From: a virus
Length of the DNA: 64,000 nucleotides
Direction: 5' to 3' (one strand)
IMG/VR virus record: IMGVR_UViG_3300032093_000060
Coordinates: 1 to 64,000 of that record
The notes under the pieces were generated by a model that saw nothing but the letters and a program-made list of their open reading frames with translations, searched no databases and had not been told where the DNA came from. This document shows, one piece after another, positions 42,501-50,954 of this stretch; position 1 is the stretch's first letter, and every line of letters starts with the position of its first letter. The position numbers were made by a program, and so were the translations under genes.

Positions 42501-43731
42501 TTATACGATAATCATCTATTTGTTCAGGTGTATAATCAGGTAATTTTATTTCTGCCACAGGAGTAGGAGATACTGTGGGAAGAGAAAAGGGATCTTGACC
42601 CGGAGTAATTATCTCAGGAGTAACCCCACTCCAAACCGTATTATTCATAGGTTCTTGTGGTTCTCTTCTTTTTTTTCTTTTTTCCCCACCTTCATCCATT
42701 CTAGTTAATGAAGGTACAGAGATGTCTTCTACTACATACCCTCCCTTTACATATTTGTCTATATCTGCTTCATCTATTTCTATTTCTATTGCTCCTCCAA
42801 ATTGTAGATATGGTATGTCTTCTGTTTGCCCTGGGACAGAGACCATATCATTTGATAAATTTACTATAGCTTTAGTTCCCTTAGTAACTCCCCTTAAATC
42901 TTCTATATCTGGATCTAATGCTTCTCCAGCTTCTTTTTTTCTTTTAAAACAATCTTCAATATCTTTTACTGTAACAACTTGATCAGGTTTAAATCCACAT
43001 TCATTTCTAAGTGTCATTACTCTTTGTTGTAACTCATTTGCATTAGTTATCTCATCAAAGTTCTTTTTTAAATTTTTATCCCATTCAGGATTTCCAGTCT
43101 TTATTTCTTTAGGTTCTATAATGTTTTGTTCTACAAGATATTGATGAGGTTTTTCTAAAACATCAGAAAACTTATCTCCTGCTTGTATATGATGTCCAAA
43201 CTCATGATGTTTTGTAGCTTCTATTTGAGCTTCTGGTAAATCTTTATTTAAGATTATTTGTTGAGTTTCTGGATCATAATATCCAGCTTCATTAGACTTT
43301 AATTCTTCAGAATAAATATAAGGCACATTTTGAGATGCTCTTTCTAAAGCTTCAGGACGTATTTTTTCTAAAAGCTTTTGTCCTTCTGGAGTAGGCATTA
43401 CTCTATTTTTATACCAATATTTATAGAATTCTTCTGGTGGTCCACCTGGATTGTTTTCTATTATACCACCATTGTCAAAAGCCATTCCGTATGGATCATA
43501 AATTTTATTTTTATAATTAGGCTTTTTATATAATGGATTTTTCTTTGGCTTTTTATATAAAGCATTCTTAGTGTAAAGTACATTCTTTGCACCAAGGTTA
43601 CTTGAAAATTTTTTAACCCCTCCTTTTTTTAATTTTCCAAGAGGACTTTCTTCAATATCTTTTTTCTTAACCGGCGCTTTAGTTTGGTTAAGATTTTTTA
43701 ACGCAGTAAGTAAAAGCTTTTTATTATACAT
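36580..43731 (-). CDS. Giant virion cargo protein with two zincin motifs and a Pol-beta-type nucleotidyltransferase motif (2,383 aa)
   Basis: The start ATG overlaps the stop of the tail stabilisation gene by one base, so the two are coupled. Landmarks: basic N-terminus with KKGG; zincin motif 1 HHEFGHH at ~174; an x-GG/helix module at ~309-337 (FGGAIEIEIDEADIDKYVKG); a hydrophobic, glycine-rich region at ~790-900; zincin motif 2 AHELGHFLG at ~1262 with a later E in FLAEVRQDM as possible third ligand; a nucleotidyltransferase signature at ~1675-1735 (FGSSVLVTEAGMPH, TGDIDVIITQSDY, then ILDFNIIHE), matching the G-S...DxD...D pattern of the Pol-beta superfamily; a late coiled coil, a hydrophobic stretch (ILITGGAAAAAIGLGYLGL); and a C-terminal copy of the x-GG/helix module. 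It is probably injected cargo. Self-processing by the zincins and modification of a host molecule by the transferase are inference. Confidence 0.72.
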   Translation of the reverse strand: MYNKKLLLTALKNLNQTKAPVKKKDIEESPLGKLKKGGVKKFSSNLGAKNVLYTKNALYKKPKKNPLYKKPNYKNKIYDPYGMAFDNGGIIENNPGGPPEEFYKYWYKNRVMPTPEGQKLLEKIRPEALERASQNVPYIYSEELKSNEAGYYDPETQQIILNKDLPEAQIEATKHHEFGHHIQAGDKFSDVLEKPHQYLVEQNIIEPKEIKTGNPEWDKNLKKNFDEITNANELQQRVMTLRNECGFKPDQVVTVKDIEDCFKRKKEAGEALDPDIEDLRGVTKGTKAIVNLSNDMVSVPGQTEDIPYLQFGGAIEIEIDEADIDKYVKGGYVVEDISVPSLTRMDEGGEKRKKRREPQEPMNNTVWSGVTPEIITPGQDPFSLPTVSPTPVAEIKLPDYTPEQIDDYRIRKEAQDRKLEKINAYAPKELTYKDLSRPKGSFVPGEDMTDELLTELKNSGYYPKKTPEGDYEIFSSKDVADLIYTKGLNPNELSTELDLGDATELKTYFDPIYQNASMIHAKRNKEKIDNLIKTGLTKTQAIDQLVEEGEGTKSGLTKLYGDYTEKTYKARQAEAKKLLAAGATNPNNLTNYQKQNLLNIDAWVQEERDKQTGKDYIVLEDGSKILSPYAIHPNSILPSESTAIRNKVGAWTTDPATGKKQWVAPNNNTAAEEAQSQEFLHQQAIDNFNRTTALQAQAAKAILLEKNLTNEQRKKFLEDPKEFQKIYESYVNWVYAPEGSTTGYIQASGLPGQNQLKSDFNITAEGPKWSAGTNRKNAASGAVDMLDKEWIMGVAGGLSAKPIMGAVSSVLSYAPIASAPWLTAGNALNAYFGYEAIRPGGNISKSVDAFSEGNIREGAVEAGWGALGLLPFVKPTVQGAQILKQLKTPGSIQVLPKSGNYSFLYKSPAEGGLLVGNPNLNGSEQVLTGVTEAFNKFSRAAGTSFGGLGLGEFKIMKQTPTSYGYASTVAEGMTLGDMATVGQTVKTTTPALAPSLLELKTSDFNIDKLVGNFRIPTQGSASVTPLDNQTVLQKYTGDPNMQGIASPDNLGISAPLRDLNAEKELLLTDQLELQKKFEDGVIEFDEYVKTNDELTNKLNTVDEKLNTQKTKNIEALSDNEIATNVINDMRANKIELWQTEEGQKRLQEMIDNTPSLQGQTPDTLIEGMASMNNINNHYSTQLAQRNELLNEMSMYDKMYENGQISKSDYFNIQVDLDEKLGIIDNNISELSQDINQSAFYGGGKNEIAITPGLFSKGELPKVTAHELGHFLGSYAGRKSGTTYLDETLKELDLVKPESKQLEIPGLDVAEESKAHDLFGNARPNYVSETLKYFDKGSKGTERVPFLAEVRQDMLDKGLIKHEYDPITPDLLKKHYDQYKGMKGEKYPLRIYDIIKDKPKNFDIMSKVLNKLPMIIGGGLAVNELTNDDKDSNVSEAGLGLFLAFISRNPNAIKTSKRLQGLVNNFNKYGNVALKELKMLDKRYLTKQIQNLEKEKTDIWDELGIGYNSPKGLTQKQTELIGKTETRKQKFKSFLKMRDVAAEGKLPREIIQELNDQYQLKTTPEQFLNAQETRLDFMDKVGQIFNITPEGLEKTSRGLFEGVTTTGVKPVTDLSTGQVVNAEVRLPGAREEYKLVNGEIVNTSVIEQQPIISGDYITALKNSRADVEAKISGAKVFGSSVLVTEAGMPHITGDIDVIITQSDYNKNVKDNFKFVQDYGPAKQHTVYPQYGEEGILDFNIIHEDANGMVKPFYNPATPDKTPTEIELFRQFYPEKFQEAATKAMVSGKPIEINMTSKDFMAGINPEVKTVIDSYETSPFSKWGNYNPNKEKHILRPDVLIAYGNPEVVAKGQEAYIKSIVGPKGNLGHQFKPEELSDVNKNVDALLKMDFNGDILQTAQDPKRMQLALNDYYINNTVFSREISAASLPGQKYTEDIVKTALTEWFPGKGGSVNGIGLNTVQKGNPTHIPSNENPVIGHRQLGLNLNTSDPVAYVESVIKGTSGNYVFTPEELKIVEELAEKYLPDVKSSIGQDFTSRKILDWYPRNLNSDAPKNFLNELSEKTGIRAIRKEEVTTGGYGRANAAYASVLGKFDEAMDAMMYSLKEYHASPKTLNERKNALKEVKNKRTSGSSYSLKTKEDFQRLYSILDGGRNTLESRINQTKAQIEAANNYRDELIARLKNSDDVELEQLNAEITKLQDRLYNLNFKDLPEFIGRMARLDKMYNILITGGAAAAAIGLGYLGLEKLGEKGRLQDRERERQKRKLKLSREKSFKDYYKAEKNVVLKNNFLQKLPDIAQEWLLSDMWRDTWPTGEPYVITKDGYIEPPKKIKKISNDRYEWILSFDDAIGNDNEKKFGGEASMDLELTPEEIKDYVSRGYLVYEK

Positions 43732-46700
43732 TATCTTGGAGAAAAAGTAGTTTTAGTATTTACTATTTTTAAAATCATGTTTGTATCTCTTGAATTACTT
43801 TTAGAAAGTTTTATAAAGTTAATATAATGTCTAAATTTCTTTCTTTGTAATTCAGGTTTTGTATAATCTAGATTTAAATTATTTAAATCTTTTACATACC
43901 CATTAGGTGATGTTACCCAAATATTTCTTTCATCATAATTACCAAGTAATACTGTAGAATCTGGACTCGGGAAATATGGACCTTGTCCTGGAGGATAAGG
44001 TGAACCTATAGGAAACTCTCCTCTGTTTTTAGTAATATCCCAAAACTGATTTATTCTATACTTATGTTCTTCTTTAGAATAAAGTATATCATAACCATTC
44101 TGATTAGAATTCAATTTAGGAAACTGTAATGATAATGGGATATCATTTTTAGGATATAGATTTAAATTAAGATATCCGGAAACTTGTTCTGAGTTATGTA
44201 TAATTGCCTGATCAAAATTATAATCAAGAACATGAAACTGATCAACACATAAAGCTCTATCTCTTTTATAACACTCTAAATAGTATTCAATACTCTTTAC
44301 AGTATTAGTCATTTGTGCAGTAGGTACAGGTAGTTCAACTTCAAATGGATATTGCACCCCATAGAAATTACAATAGTCATTACAGAATGCACTATGTTTC
44401 CATATACCATTTCCTTTTGTAGTAAGAAATGTTCCTTTACTGGGTACATAAAAATTAGGATGCCAGTCATGATAACTTATCCAGAACTCAAGTTTTGGAT
44501 CATAACTTACAGTCCATGAAGCATCTTCAAAATATCTTGAATCTCCAATTTTTGCTTTCATAGAAATACCTTGACCATTTGGTAAAACAGCCCCTGGTAC
44601 AATAAATGAATCTATGTCAGCATTATAAGTTACAAGACCTTTGTATTGTTCTTTTAATCTGTAATCTTTTTTAGAAAAATACAAAACACTATTGTCATTA
44701 TCATAACTTGCCATACATGCAATACCAGCAACTGGATTATCTGTATGTGGATAGTCAGGAAAGTCTTCTAATAATTTAAATGGTAAGAATTCACTAAACC
44801 ACCATTTCATTCCTGATTGAGATATCTCTTGAAGACCTTGTCTATAAGAAAAAACTTTTCCTTGATTTTGTGAAATATAAAATAAACCAGCAGGAGTTGA
44901 AACAACTCCGTATTTATTTTGTGATGAACCATACTCATATGGTTTTTCTGCTACTACAATATTTTGAGGTGCTTGATTAAATAATCCTCCGTCACCTACA
45001 GTAACTTTAGTACCACTATCATCAAGTTGTATAGTATCTACACCTTGATAAATTAAAGGGCTGTCATTTTCAAAAGTGATAAACATACCAGTCTTAGCAA
45101 AGTTTCTTACAGAACTAAGTTTACTTTTAAAGTCTACTTTATTGAGAGGTAAGAATGTTAGCCAAGCATCTATCTCAGAATTTTCTTGTTGTGGTAAGGA
45201 GTATGTTATTCTATTTGGATAACTTACATAACAGAGTTCAGCAACATTGGGATCATAAGAATAACCTTGTAAATATCCTGCTGTAAAATACTGATTAAAT
45301 AAAAATCTTGATGCACTTAATGTATAGTCATATGCATAAAAGTTTCCTTTTGTTAAGACTTGCGGATCAGAATCAAATAAAGATTCTAAATCTGTAAACC
45401 TATATTTATTATATGAATTTTGCCAAGGGAAGTTTCCTCTATCTCTAAAATCTACAATTACATCTGACTCAACAAAAAAGTCTCTAATCCCATTTGCTGA
45501 AGTATAGAAGTAAGAATTTTTAACTCCAAATAATCCGGGATATGCTAATGAGGTATTAAATTGCTTTGAATAAAATGGACTATCTAAATCATAATAACTT
45601 GATGGCAATATACCTTGACCATAGTCTGGATTATTTGTAAAAGCTTGCAATATATTTGACAAACTAAAATCACTTATATCCCAAGGTTGACTATTAACTT
45701 GAAACTTAGGTTCTGGGATCATTTGATTTAAAAAATAATTCCATTCAATATTATCAGGAACATCATACAACCAATCATAGAAAAAGTGCATAATGTTTTT
45801 TTCTGTAAATCTTGTTATATATGTATCACCTCCAAAAAAAGTTGGTGTATACAATTTTGATTGAGAAAAATTATTAATATTACATACTGTGCCAAAAAAG
45901 CTTGTAGCTACAGAGTTAGCTCCTGTTGTGGCATTAAAGTCAATCTTCTGTTCACAAGGGGTTGCTACAACTTGTTGTATTGTATCTATCTGACCATATT
46001 GGTTTTCTATTCTATATTTAATACCAACATAGTGACTAGCAATTTTATTTATAAAATTTTTAGATTTACCTTGTTCGGTCCAGTTAACTTTATTTTTTAC
46101 AAAGTTTAAATATTGAGCTCCAATAAGATATGTAGCTGGGTTTCCTGCTAATGGATTAAATGTATCAATTGCATAACCTAATGTCATTAATGATTGATCT
46201 ATACTATAACCATTTGAATCAAGAATATAATGAGGACCATCTGTCTGACCATTACCTCTTGTTGTTCTTAATACAACTAATTTAGGTCGTTTAATATTAT
46301 TAATTCTATACTGAACTAAATTGTTGGAACTATTATAATATTCAGGAAGTGCTTGTAACTGATCATTAATATAGATGCCCTCATTCATTATAAATCTTCT
46401 GTCTTGTGAATAGTCTGGATTTACAAAGGCATTATAATCCCCATGTCCTACAAGTTCCAATGCATATTGTCTTTTTCTTATGATAGCATAGATTGTATCA
46501 ATTGCTAAATTCATTCCTTCTACAAAGTAGAATAATAACTGACCTCCTGATGTTGCAGCACTTAAAAAACCACTAATTGCAGGACCAAGCATTTGATAAC
46601 CGGTATATGTTTTATCATAGGTTGGTGTAGTTATATATTTACCATCTTGTGCTACCTGCTCATATGTACTTGAGAAAATAGATTCAAGTGATGTACCACT

Positions 46701-49277
46701 TCCAAATGTTTCAAAGTATGCACCACCAGTAGTCATATAAGTATTTAATTGACCCTTAAAGTTTCCAGGACCAGAAAATAAAGTATTGTATACATCATTA
46801 TAGTAAGTTTGACCACCAACATTATTTAAGAATATTGGATCACCTTGACCTTGTTGATCATAGTTATCACCATCAATTTTAGTATTAATGTTACTTATTA
46901 CTGTTGTAAATCCACCACTATTACCATTAGGTCCATTTATTGTGTTAGTTGCAGCACCACCATCAATTTTTAATTTAGCTTCAAATTGTGGATCAAAGTT
47001 ACCAGCAGGATAATTAATCTTAACTTCTCCAAGTCCTTTTAGTATAGCATTAATTACTCCTGTTGCAATTGCAAATGGAAGAATCTTATTAGATATTAAT
47101 TTGAACTGTGGATGTTTGCTTGGTTCAATAAAATATTGATATGCATCTCCTCTCAAACTTCCATAAATTTTAAGTTCAGTAGTAGATAGATATGGATTAA
47201 TAAAACTAGTATCCGGAGAGTGAAATGAAATTATATCTCTTGGAATAAACTGGTTTTCTTTGTCGTTATTGTTATCTCTTACTGTTATATAAGGATCATT
47301 AAATACATAATTATAATTACCTGGATTAGTTAAATCATTTAGTTTAGGAACAATACAATTAAATGGATAGTTAGCATAAAGACCATCTACTCCAGCATCT
47401 TGCGCACTTCCTCTAGGATTATAATTTCTAAAATTATTAATCATACCTTTTGCAAGAACACTCTTATTACCGTGTCTTGAACCTCTTAATATTTCATAAC
47501 CAACAATTCCCGGTATATCATTACCATCATTATCTTTTGGAAATATAATATTTTTAAATTCTACCCCCATTAATCTAATTACAAATTCACCATTTTGTTT
47601 TCTTGCAAAATGATAAGCTTGTCCAAACAAATCATTATCAGGAAATCTGTGGTGTCTAATATATTTTCCACAAAGATCATAATCAGGATTTGTAGTTTGT
47701 GTCCAACAGTGTGAAGATGAATTCCATATAAATGGTTTAGTATCGGGATATTTTTCAGTTGACTGCCAATAACCCATTTTACCTTTTGCAACTACAAGAC
47801 CTCCATCTGGAAGTGTAGATTGAACTGCTGAAGTTACAGAAGCTGTATTTATACTTTGAAACAACATTGTATCTCCAGGTAAAGTAACTCCTGTTGTATT
47901 AGAAAAACCATCTGTCTCAAGTGGATAGTTTACTCCAGCATACGTATAACTTCCAGGAGGTCTTCCTGGAATATGATATGAAGCTGATTTATCTCCAGTA
48001 TCATAGACCCATCTAATAAAGAATGAGTAAACCTCATCTCTTAAATAAGATGTATGTTTCCCACCATTATTATAATAAGTTTCTGGATATTCAACAGCTA
48101 CCCACTCTGCCTCTATTAAGTTAGCTAAGGGTTGATAGTTAAAATCAAATTTACCTGTTGGCCCTATTCTTAATAAATAACTATTTACTTCAGACATCTG
48201 AGCAGATTTTTCAAAAACAGGATTTTGTAATATTAAATCTTCTACAGGTACAGTAACTGTTGTTTCACGTATTTGATCTAAAAGAATTGTTTTTGTTCTA
48301 GTAGAATAATATCCAATTCTTTTTGCACTTAAGTTCTGATCTATAAATCTTACAACAACAAGTTCAAACTCTTCAAAATGTTCTGAGTCAGCATCAACTG
48401 TAATTTCAAATGATCCTCTAAAGTTTACTTCATTCCAAACAGGTTGAATATAACTTGCTGAGAAATAGTTAGTTACTCTGTTTCTATTAATAACATATGC
48501 TGCGGTAATAGCATATGAGCCATTTTCTAAAACTCCTTGTTGATCAGAAATATTAATATCAAAGCATGGAGTCTTTACTAATGATGCTAATCTTATTGCA
48601 TCACAGTTTAAAGTATTTGTTGGATTACATATTTTACATGGAGTGGGCCCTACTCCAGGTTGCGTAACACATTTTTCATCCCATGCAACATTTGGCCAAA
48701 GTATTAAATTACCAGATTGATCTGAGTAATAGTTTATATTTGGTCCAGGACCTACCCAAACATAATTATGTGAAGGCCATGACTTTGGATCTCCTATATT
48801 TAATACTCTATCTGGATTTAAATTATCTGCCCAATAAACTTGCCATGTACAGTCATCTTTTAATTTTGATGCTCCTGTTATTAAATGTAATTTGCTAAAG
48901 TTTAAACAGTTATCCTGAACTATTGGTCTATAACTACACAGATCAGATTCAAACAATCCAATTTCAGAATTTAAAGCTTTTGAATTTTGTACATCATAAG
49001 CAACAGAATAAACAACCCACTTATCACTAAATAAATGTATAGCACCTATGATATAGGTAAACTGAGAATTCATTGTTGTTCCAACTAGAGCACACAATGC
49101 ATTAGATTCTTCATTAGATAATGTACCAAGATCTCCTTCTGCTGTATTATTTACAGCATTCCGGGCATGTGTCCACATACCCTCTTGTACAAATAAAGGA
49201 TCAGCATCTTTATTTAATCCCTTTATAAATGAATTACTTTGCGTAGAAGAAGCATCAGCTTGTTGTTTTTTAGCCAT
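43731..49277 (-). CDS. Tail stabilisation (muzzle-like) protein, P22 gp10-type, 1,848 aa
   Basis: The N-terminus (NSFIKGLNKDADPLFVQEGM, then WTHARNAVNNTAEGDLGTLS and FTYIIGAIHLFSDKWVVYSV) carries the hallmark of the P22 gp10 / T7 gp12-like tail protein family as found in crAss-like phages, where it forms the large end piece (muzzle) of the short tail. The body is beta-rich with many aromatic residues, glycine and asparagine, consistent with propeller-type and beta-barrel domains. There is no enzymatic motif. At 1,848 aa it is far longer than P22 gp10 (under 500 aa) but in line with crAss-like versions. It follows the ring protein with one base between them, and its stop overlaps the start of the 2,383-aa cargo gene, so tail and cargo genes are expressed together. 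The family assignment is good; structural detail is inference. Confidence 0.82.
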   Translation of the reverse strand: MAKKQQADASSTQSNSFIKGLNKDADPLFVQEGMWTHARNAVNNTAEGDLGTLSNEESNALCALVGTTMNSQFTYIIGAIHLFSDKWVVYSVAYDVQNSKALNSEIGLFESDLCSYRPIVQDNCLNFSKLHLITGASKLKDDCTWQVYWADNLNPDRVLNIGDPKSWPSHNYVWVGPGPNINYYSDQSGNLILWPNVAWDEKCVTQPGVGPTPCKICNPTNTLNCDAIRLASLVKTPCFDINISDQQGVLENGSYAITAAYVINRNRVTNYFSASYIQPVWNEVNFRGSFEITVDADSEHFEEFELVVVRFIDQNLSAKRIGYYSTRTKTILLDQIRETTVTVPVEDLILQNPVFEKSAQMSEVNSYLLRIGPTGKFDFNYQPLANLIEAEWVAVEYPETYYNNGGKHTSYLRDEVYSFFIRWVYDTGDKSASYHIPGRPPGSYTYAGVNYPLETDGFSNTTGVTLPGDTMLFQSINTASVTSAVQSTLPDGGLVVAKGKMGYWQSTEKYPDTKPFIWNSSSHCWTQTTNPDYDLCGKYIRHHRFPDNDLFGQAYHFARKQNGEFVIRLMGVEFKNIIFPKDNDGNDIPGIVGYEILRGSRHGNKSVLAKGMINNFRNYNPRGSAQDAGVDGLYANYPFNCIVPKLNDLTNPGNYNYVFNDPYITVRDNNNDKENQFIPRDIISFHSPDTSFINPYLSTTELKIYGSLRGDAYQYFIEPSKHPQFKLISNKILPFAIATGVINAILKGLGEVKINYPAGNFDPQFEAKLKIDGGAATNTINGPNGNSGGFTTVISNINTKIDGDNYDQQGQGDPIFLNNVGGQTYYNDVYNTLFSGPGNFKGQLNTYMTTGGAYFETFGSGTSLESIFSSTYEQVAQDGKYITTPTYDKTYTGYQMLGPAISGFLSAATSGGQLLFYFVEGMNLAIDTIYAIIRKRQYALELVGHGDYNAFVNPDYSQDRRFIMNEGIYINDQLQALPEYYNSSNNLVQYRINNIKRPKLVVLRTTRGNGQTDGPHYILDSNGYSIDQSLMTLGYAIDTFNPLAGNPATYLIGAQYLNFVKNKVNWTEQGKSKNFINKIASHYVGIKYRIENQYGQIDTIQQVVATPCEQKIDFNATTGANSVATSFFGTVCNINNFSQSKLYTPTFFGGDTYITRFTEKNIMHFFYDWLYDVPDNIEWNYFLNQMIPEPKFQVNSQPWDISDFSLSNILQAFTNNPDYGQGILPSSYYDLDSPFYSKQFNTSLAYPGLFGVKNSYFYTSANGIRDFFVESDVIVDFRDRGNFPWQNSYNKYRFTDLESLFDSDPQVLTKGNFYAYDYTLSASRFLFNQYFTAGYLQGYSYDPNVAELCYVSYPNRITYSLPQQENSEIDAWLTFLPLNKVDFKSKLSSVRNFAKTGMFITFENDSPLIYQGVDTIQLDDSGTKVTVGDGGLFNQAPQNIVVAEKPYEYGSSQNKYGVVSTPAGLFYISQNQGKVFSYRQGLQEISQSGMKWWFSEFLPFKLLEDFPDYPHTDNPVAGIACMASYDNDNSVLYFSKKDYRLKEQYKGLVTYNADIDSFIVPGAVLPNGQGISMKAKIGDSRYFEDASWTVSYDPKLEFWISYHDWHPNFYVPSKGTFLTTKGNGIWKHSAFCNDYCNFYGVQYPFEVELPVPTAQMTNTVKSIEYYLECYKRDRALCVDQFHVLDYNFDQAIIHNSEQVSGYLNLNLYPKNDIPLSLQFPKLNSNQNGYDILYSKEEHKYRINQFWDITKNRGEFPIGSPYPPGQGPYFPSPDSTVLLGNYDERNIWVTSPNGYVKDLNNLNLDYTKPELQRKKFRHYINFIKLSKSNSRDTNMILKIVNTKTTFSPR

Positions 49278-49278
49278 A

Positions 49279-50292
49279 TCACAATACTCTTAACCTGTTA
49301 TAGTTTCTATAGTAATCATTATTAGGAGAATGACTCTTAAACATATCATAGTATTTACCGTACATGGCTTTTCTATTTGATTCCCAAAGTTTCTCAAGTT
49401 CTCTAAAGTTTGGAGTATTAACTAAACTCAATGCATTATTTCTTGCCATTTTTAGTTTAGGTACAATCAATTGTAATCTTTGAGCAACATCTTCTCCATT
49501 CATAAATAGATTTTCAAGTATCCTTTCTTTTAAGGCATACTCATAATATTCATTAAGAAGTTCATGATCAGGAACTAATAAATTACCATTATCATCTTCT
49601 AACTGACCTTGATAATTTAAATATACGGTACCTTCTTTAAATGTAGTATATAAGAATCCAAACTTAATCCAACCTTCATTAGTAGTATTATGATATAAAT
49701 TTGGACAGTCACATTCTATTTCTTGACTTGGTTTCATCCTTAATGGTGAAGTATATTTGTAAACCCTAGTTTGAGTAGGATTTACAACTTGTACTAATTC
49801 ATATGCATCACCTTTACAATTAACAAATACTCTTGGTTTTACCATTCTTGGTGGAGTACATGTGTCACCATATGGTTGTTCAGGATTGTGTGTAACACAA
49901 ACTCCTTCCTTACCATTGTAACAACATGGTTGATGTGCCGGAGCCTCACAACAGTTTAATGTTGTTTTAGAAGGAAACTCTTGATATGGTATTTCTTCAA
50001 TATGTGTACCACCTGTTGGATAACTTGAATAATGAACATACTCACCACAAACCAATGCATAATTAAAAGTATAGAAATCATCTGGCAACTTTACTTTACC
50101 ATGATGCACATCTAAAAGAATTTCTCTTTGTTGATTTATTCTTAAACCCAATTCATAATTAAGCTTTCTAACTAATTTAATTAGTTGTTGTGGCTCAATC
50201 ATATTTTCAAGAGCAAATGTATTAAGATCTACACTAACTTCTTCTAGAAGCTGATCAAAGGTTCTATATTTGAGAGTATAATTAAAATCCAT
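49279..50292 (-). CDS. Tail ring/adaptor protein (337 aa)
   Basis: The gene lies between the tail tubular gene (one-base overlap, stop/start) and the stabilisation gene. It begins with a helical segment (FDQLLEEVSVDLNTFALENM, EPQQLIKLVRKLNYELGLRI) followed by LDVHHGKVKLPDDFYTFNYA, a pattern common in head-tail connector and ring proteins that match a helical bundle to a beta domain. A central cysteine-rich loop (CCEAPAHQPCCYNGKEGVC, ~113-131) is unusual. The C-terminal third is helical (LNEYYEYALKERILENLFMN). Conserved ring-protein genes occupy this position between tubular and stabilisation genes in crAss-like genomes. I assign it by context and by this layout, not from a sequence family I can name. 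Confidence 0.65.
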   Translation of the reverse strand: MDFNYTLKYRTFDQLLEEVSVDLNTFALENMIEPQQLIKLVRKLNYELGLRINQQREILLDVHHGKVKLPDDFYTFNYALVCGEYVHYSSYPTGGTHIEEIPYQEFPSKTTLNCCEAPAHQPCCYNGKEGVCVTHNPEQPYGDTCTPPRMVKPRVFVNCKGDAYELVQVVNPTQTRVYKYTSPLRMKPSQEIECDCPNLYHNTTNEGWIKFGFLYTTFKEGTVYLNYQGQLEDDNGNLLVPDHELLNEYYEYALKERILENLFMNGEDVAQRLQLIVPKLKMARNNALSLVNTPNFRELEKLWESNRKAMYGKYYDMFKSHSPNNDYYRNYNRLRVL

Positions 50293-50954
50293 TATCTTAA
50301 AATATTTTGACCGTCATCTGCACCATCTACAGGTATTTGAGCAATCATTGTTAATTCTTTTAATGCAAATTGCTCTACTTCAGAAAATAAATATTCTGGT
50401 ACATTTAATGGTTGATCTTGAATAAGTTGGCACTCATCACTATCACATGTAGGAACATCATTTTCAAATATAGCTTCAATTCTAATTGCATCCCAATCTA
50501 CATTTGGAACATATATATAACCATTAAGATACCAGAAGTATGGTCTCTTATTATATTTGAATGTTGTTGTTTTAGTCATAGAAACCCAAGTACCTGGATC
50601 TGTTCTAAACATTTCTATACTACCATCTATTGAAGATGTAGTGCGTATAATAGGACCAAACATACCATCTAGTATGCTAGGAAGTTTATCCTTAGATCTT
50701 TTAAAGTAACAACCTGAATAAACTCCAATACAACCAGCTTCTACTTTGTCTACATCAATAAGTTCAACATAAGGAAGCACTTTGAATATAGAACTAATTT
50801 TCATTAATCTAAATTGATTGTCTTCTCTTTTAAGCAATGTTTTAGAATACTTTGTAAGTACAAAATATATTTGCCTATCAGTTAAGAAAGGATCCTCCTT
50901 AACAGCTTTTAGTGCATTTCTAACTCTTGATATAGCTTCTCCAATTGTGGTCAT
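50292..50954 (-). CDS. Tail tubular protein, P22 gp4 / T7 gp11-like (220 aa)
   Basis: The helical start (IGEAISRVRNALKAVKEDPF, then LTDRQIYFVLTKYSKTLLKR) and the beta-rich middle (a receptor-like domain with WVSMTKTTTFKYNKRPYFWY, LNGYIYVPNVDWDAIRIEAI) fit the short-tailed phage connector family that includes P22 gp4 and T7 gp11, which crAss-like phages keep next to IHF-like and stabilisation genes. In the virion it would sit below the portal and join the tail to the head. The ATG overlaps the stop of the HU/IHF-like gene by four bases (ATGA type), and its own stop overlaps the ring-protein start. The length is close to the family norm. Confidence 0.75.
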   Translation of the reverse strand: MTTIGEAISRVRNALKAVKEDPFLTDRQIYFVLTKYSKTLLKREDNQFRLMKISSIFKVLPYVELIDVDKVEAGCIGVYSGCYFKRSKDKLPSILDGMFGPIIRTTSSIDGSIEMFRTDPGTWVSMTKTTTFKYNKRPYFWYLNGYIYVPNVDWDAIRIEAIFENDVPTCDSDECQLIQDQPLNVPEYLFSEVEQFALKELTMIAQIPVDGADDGQNILR

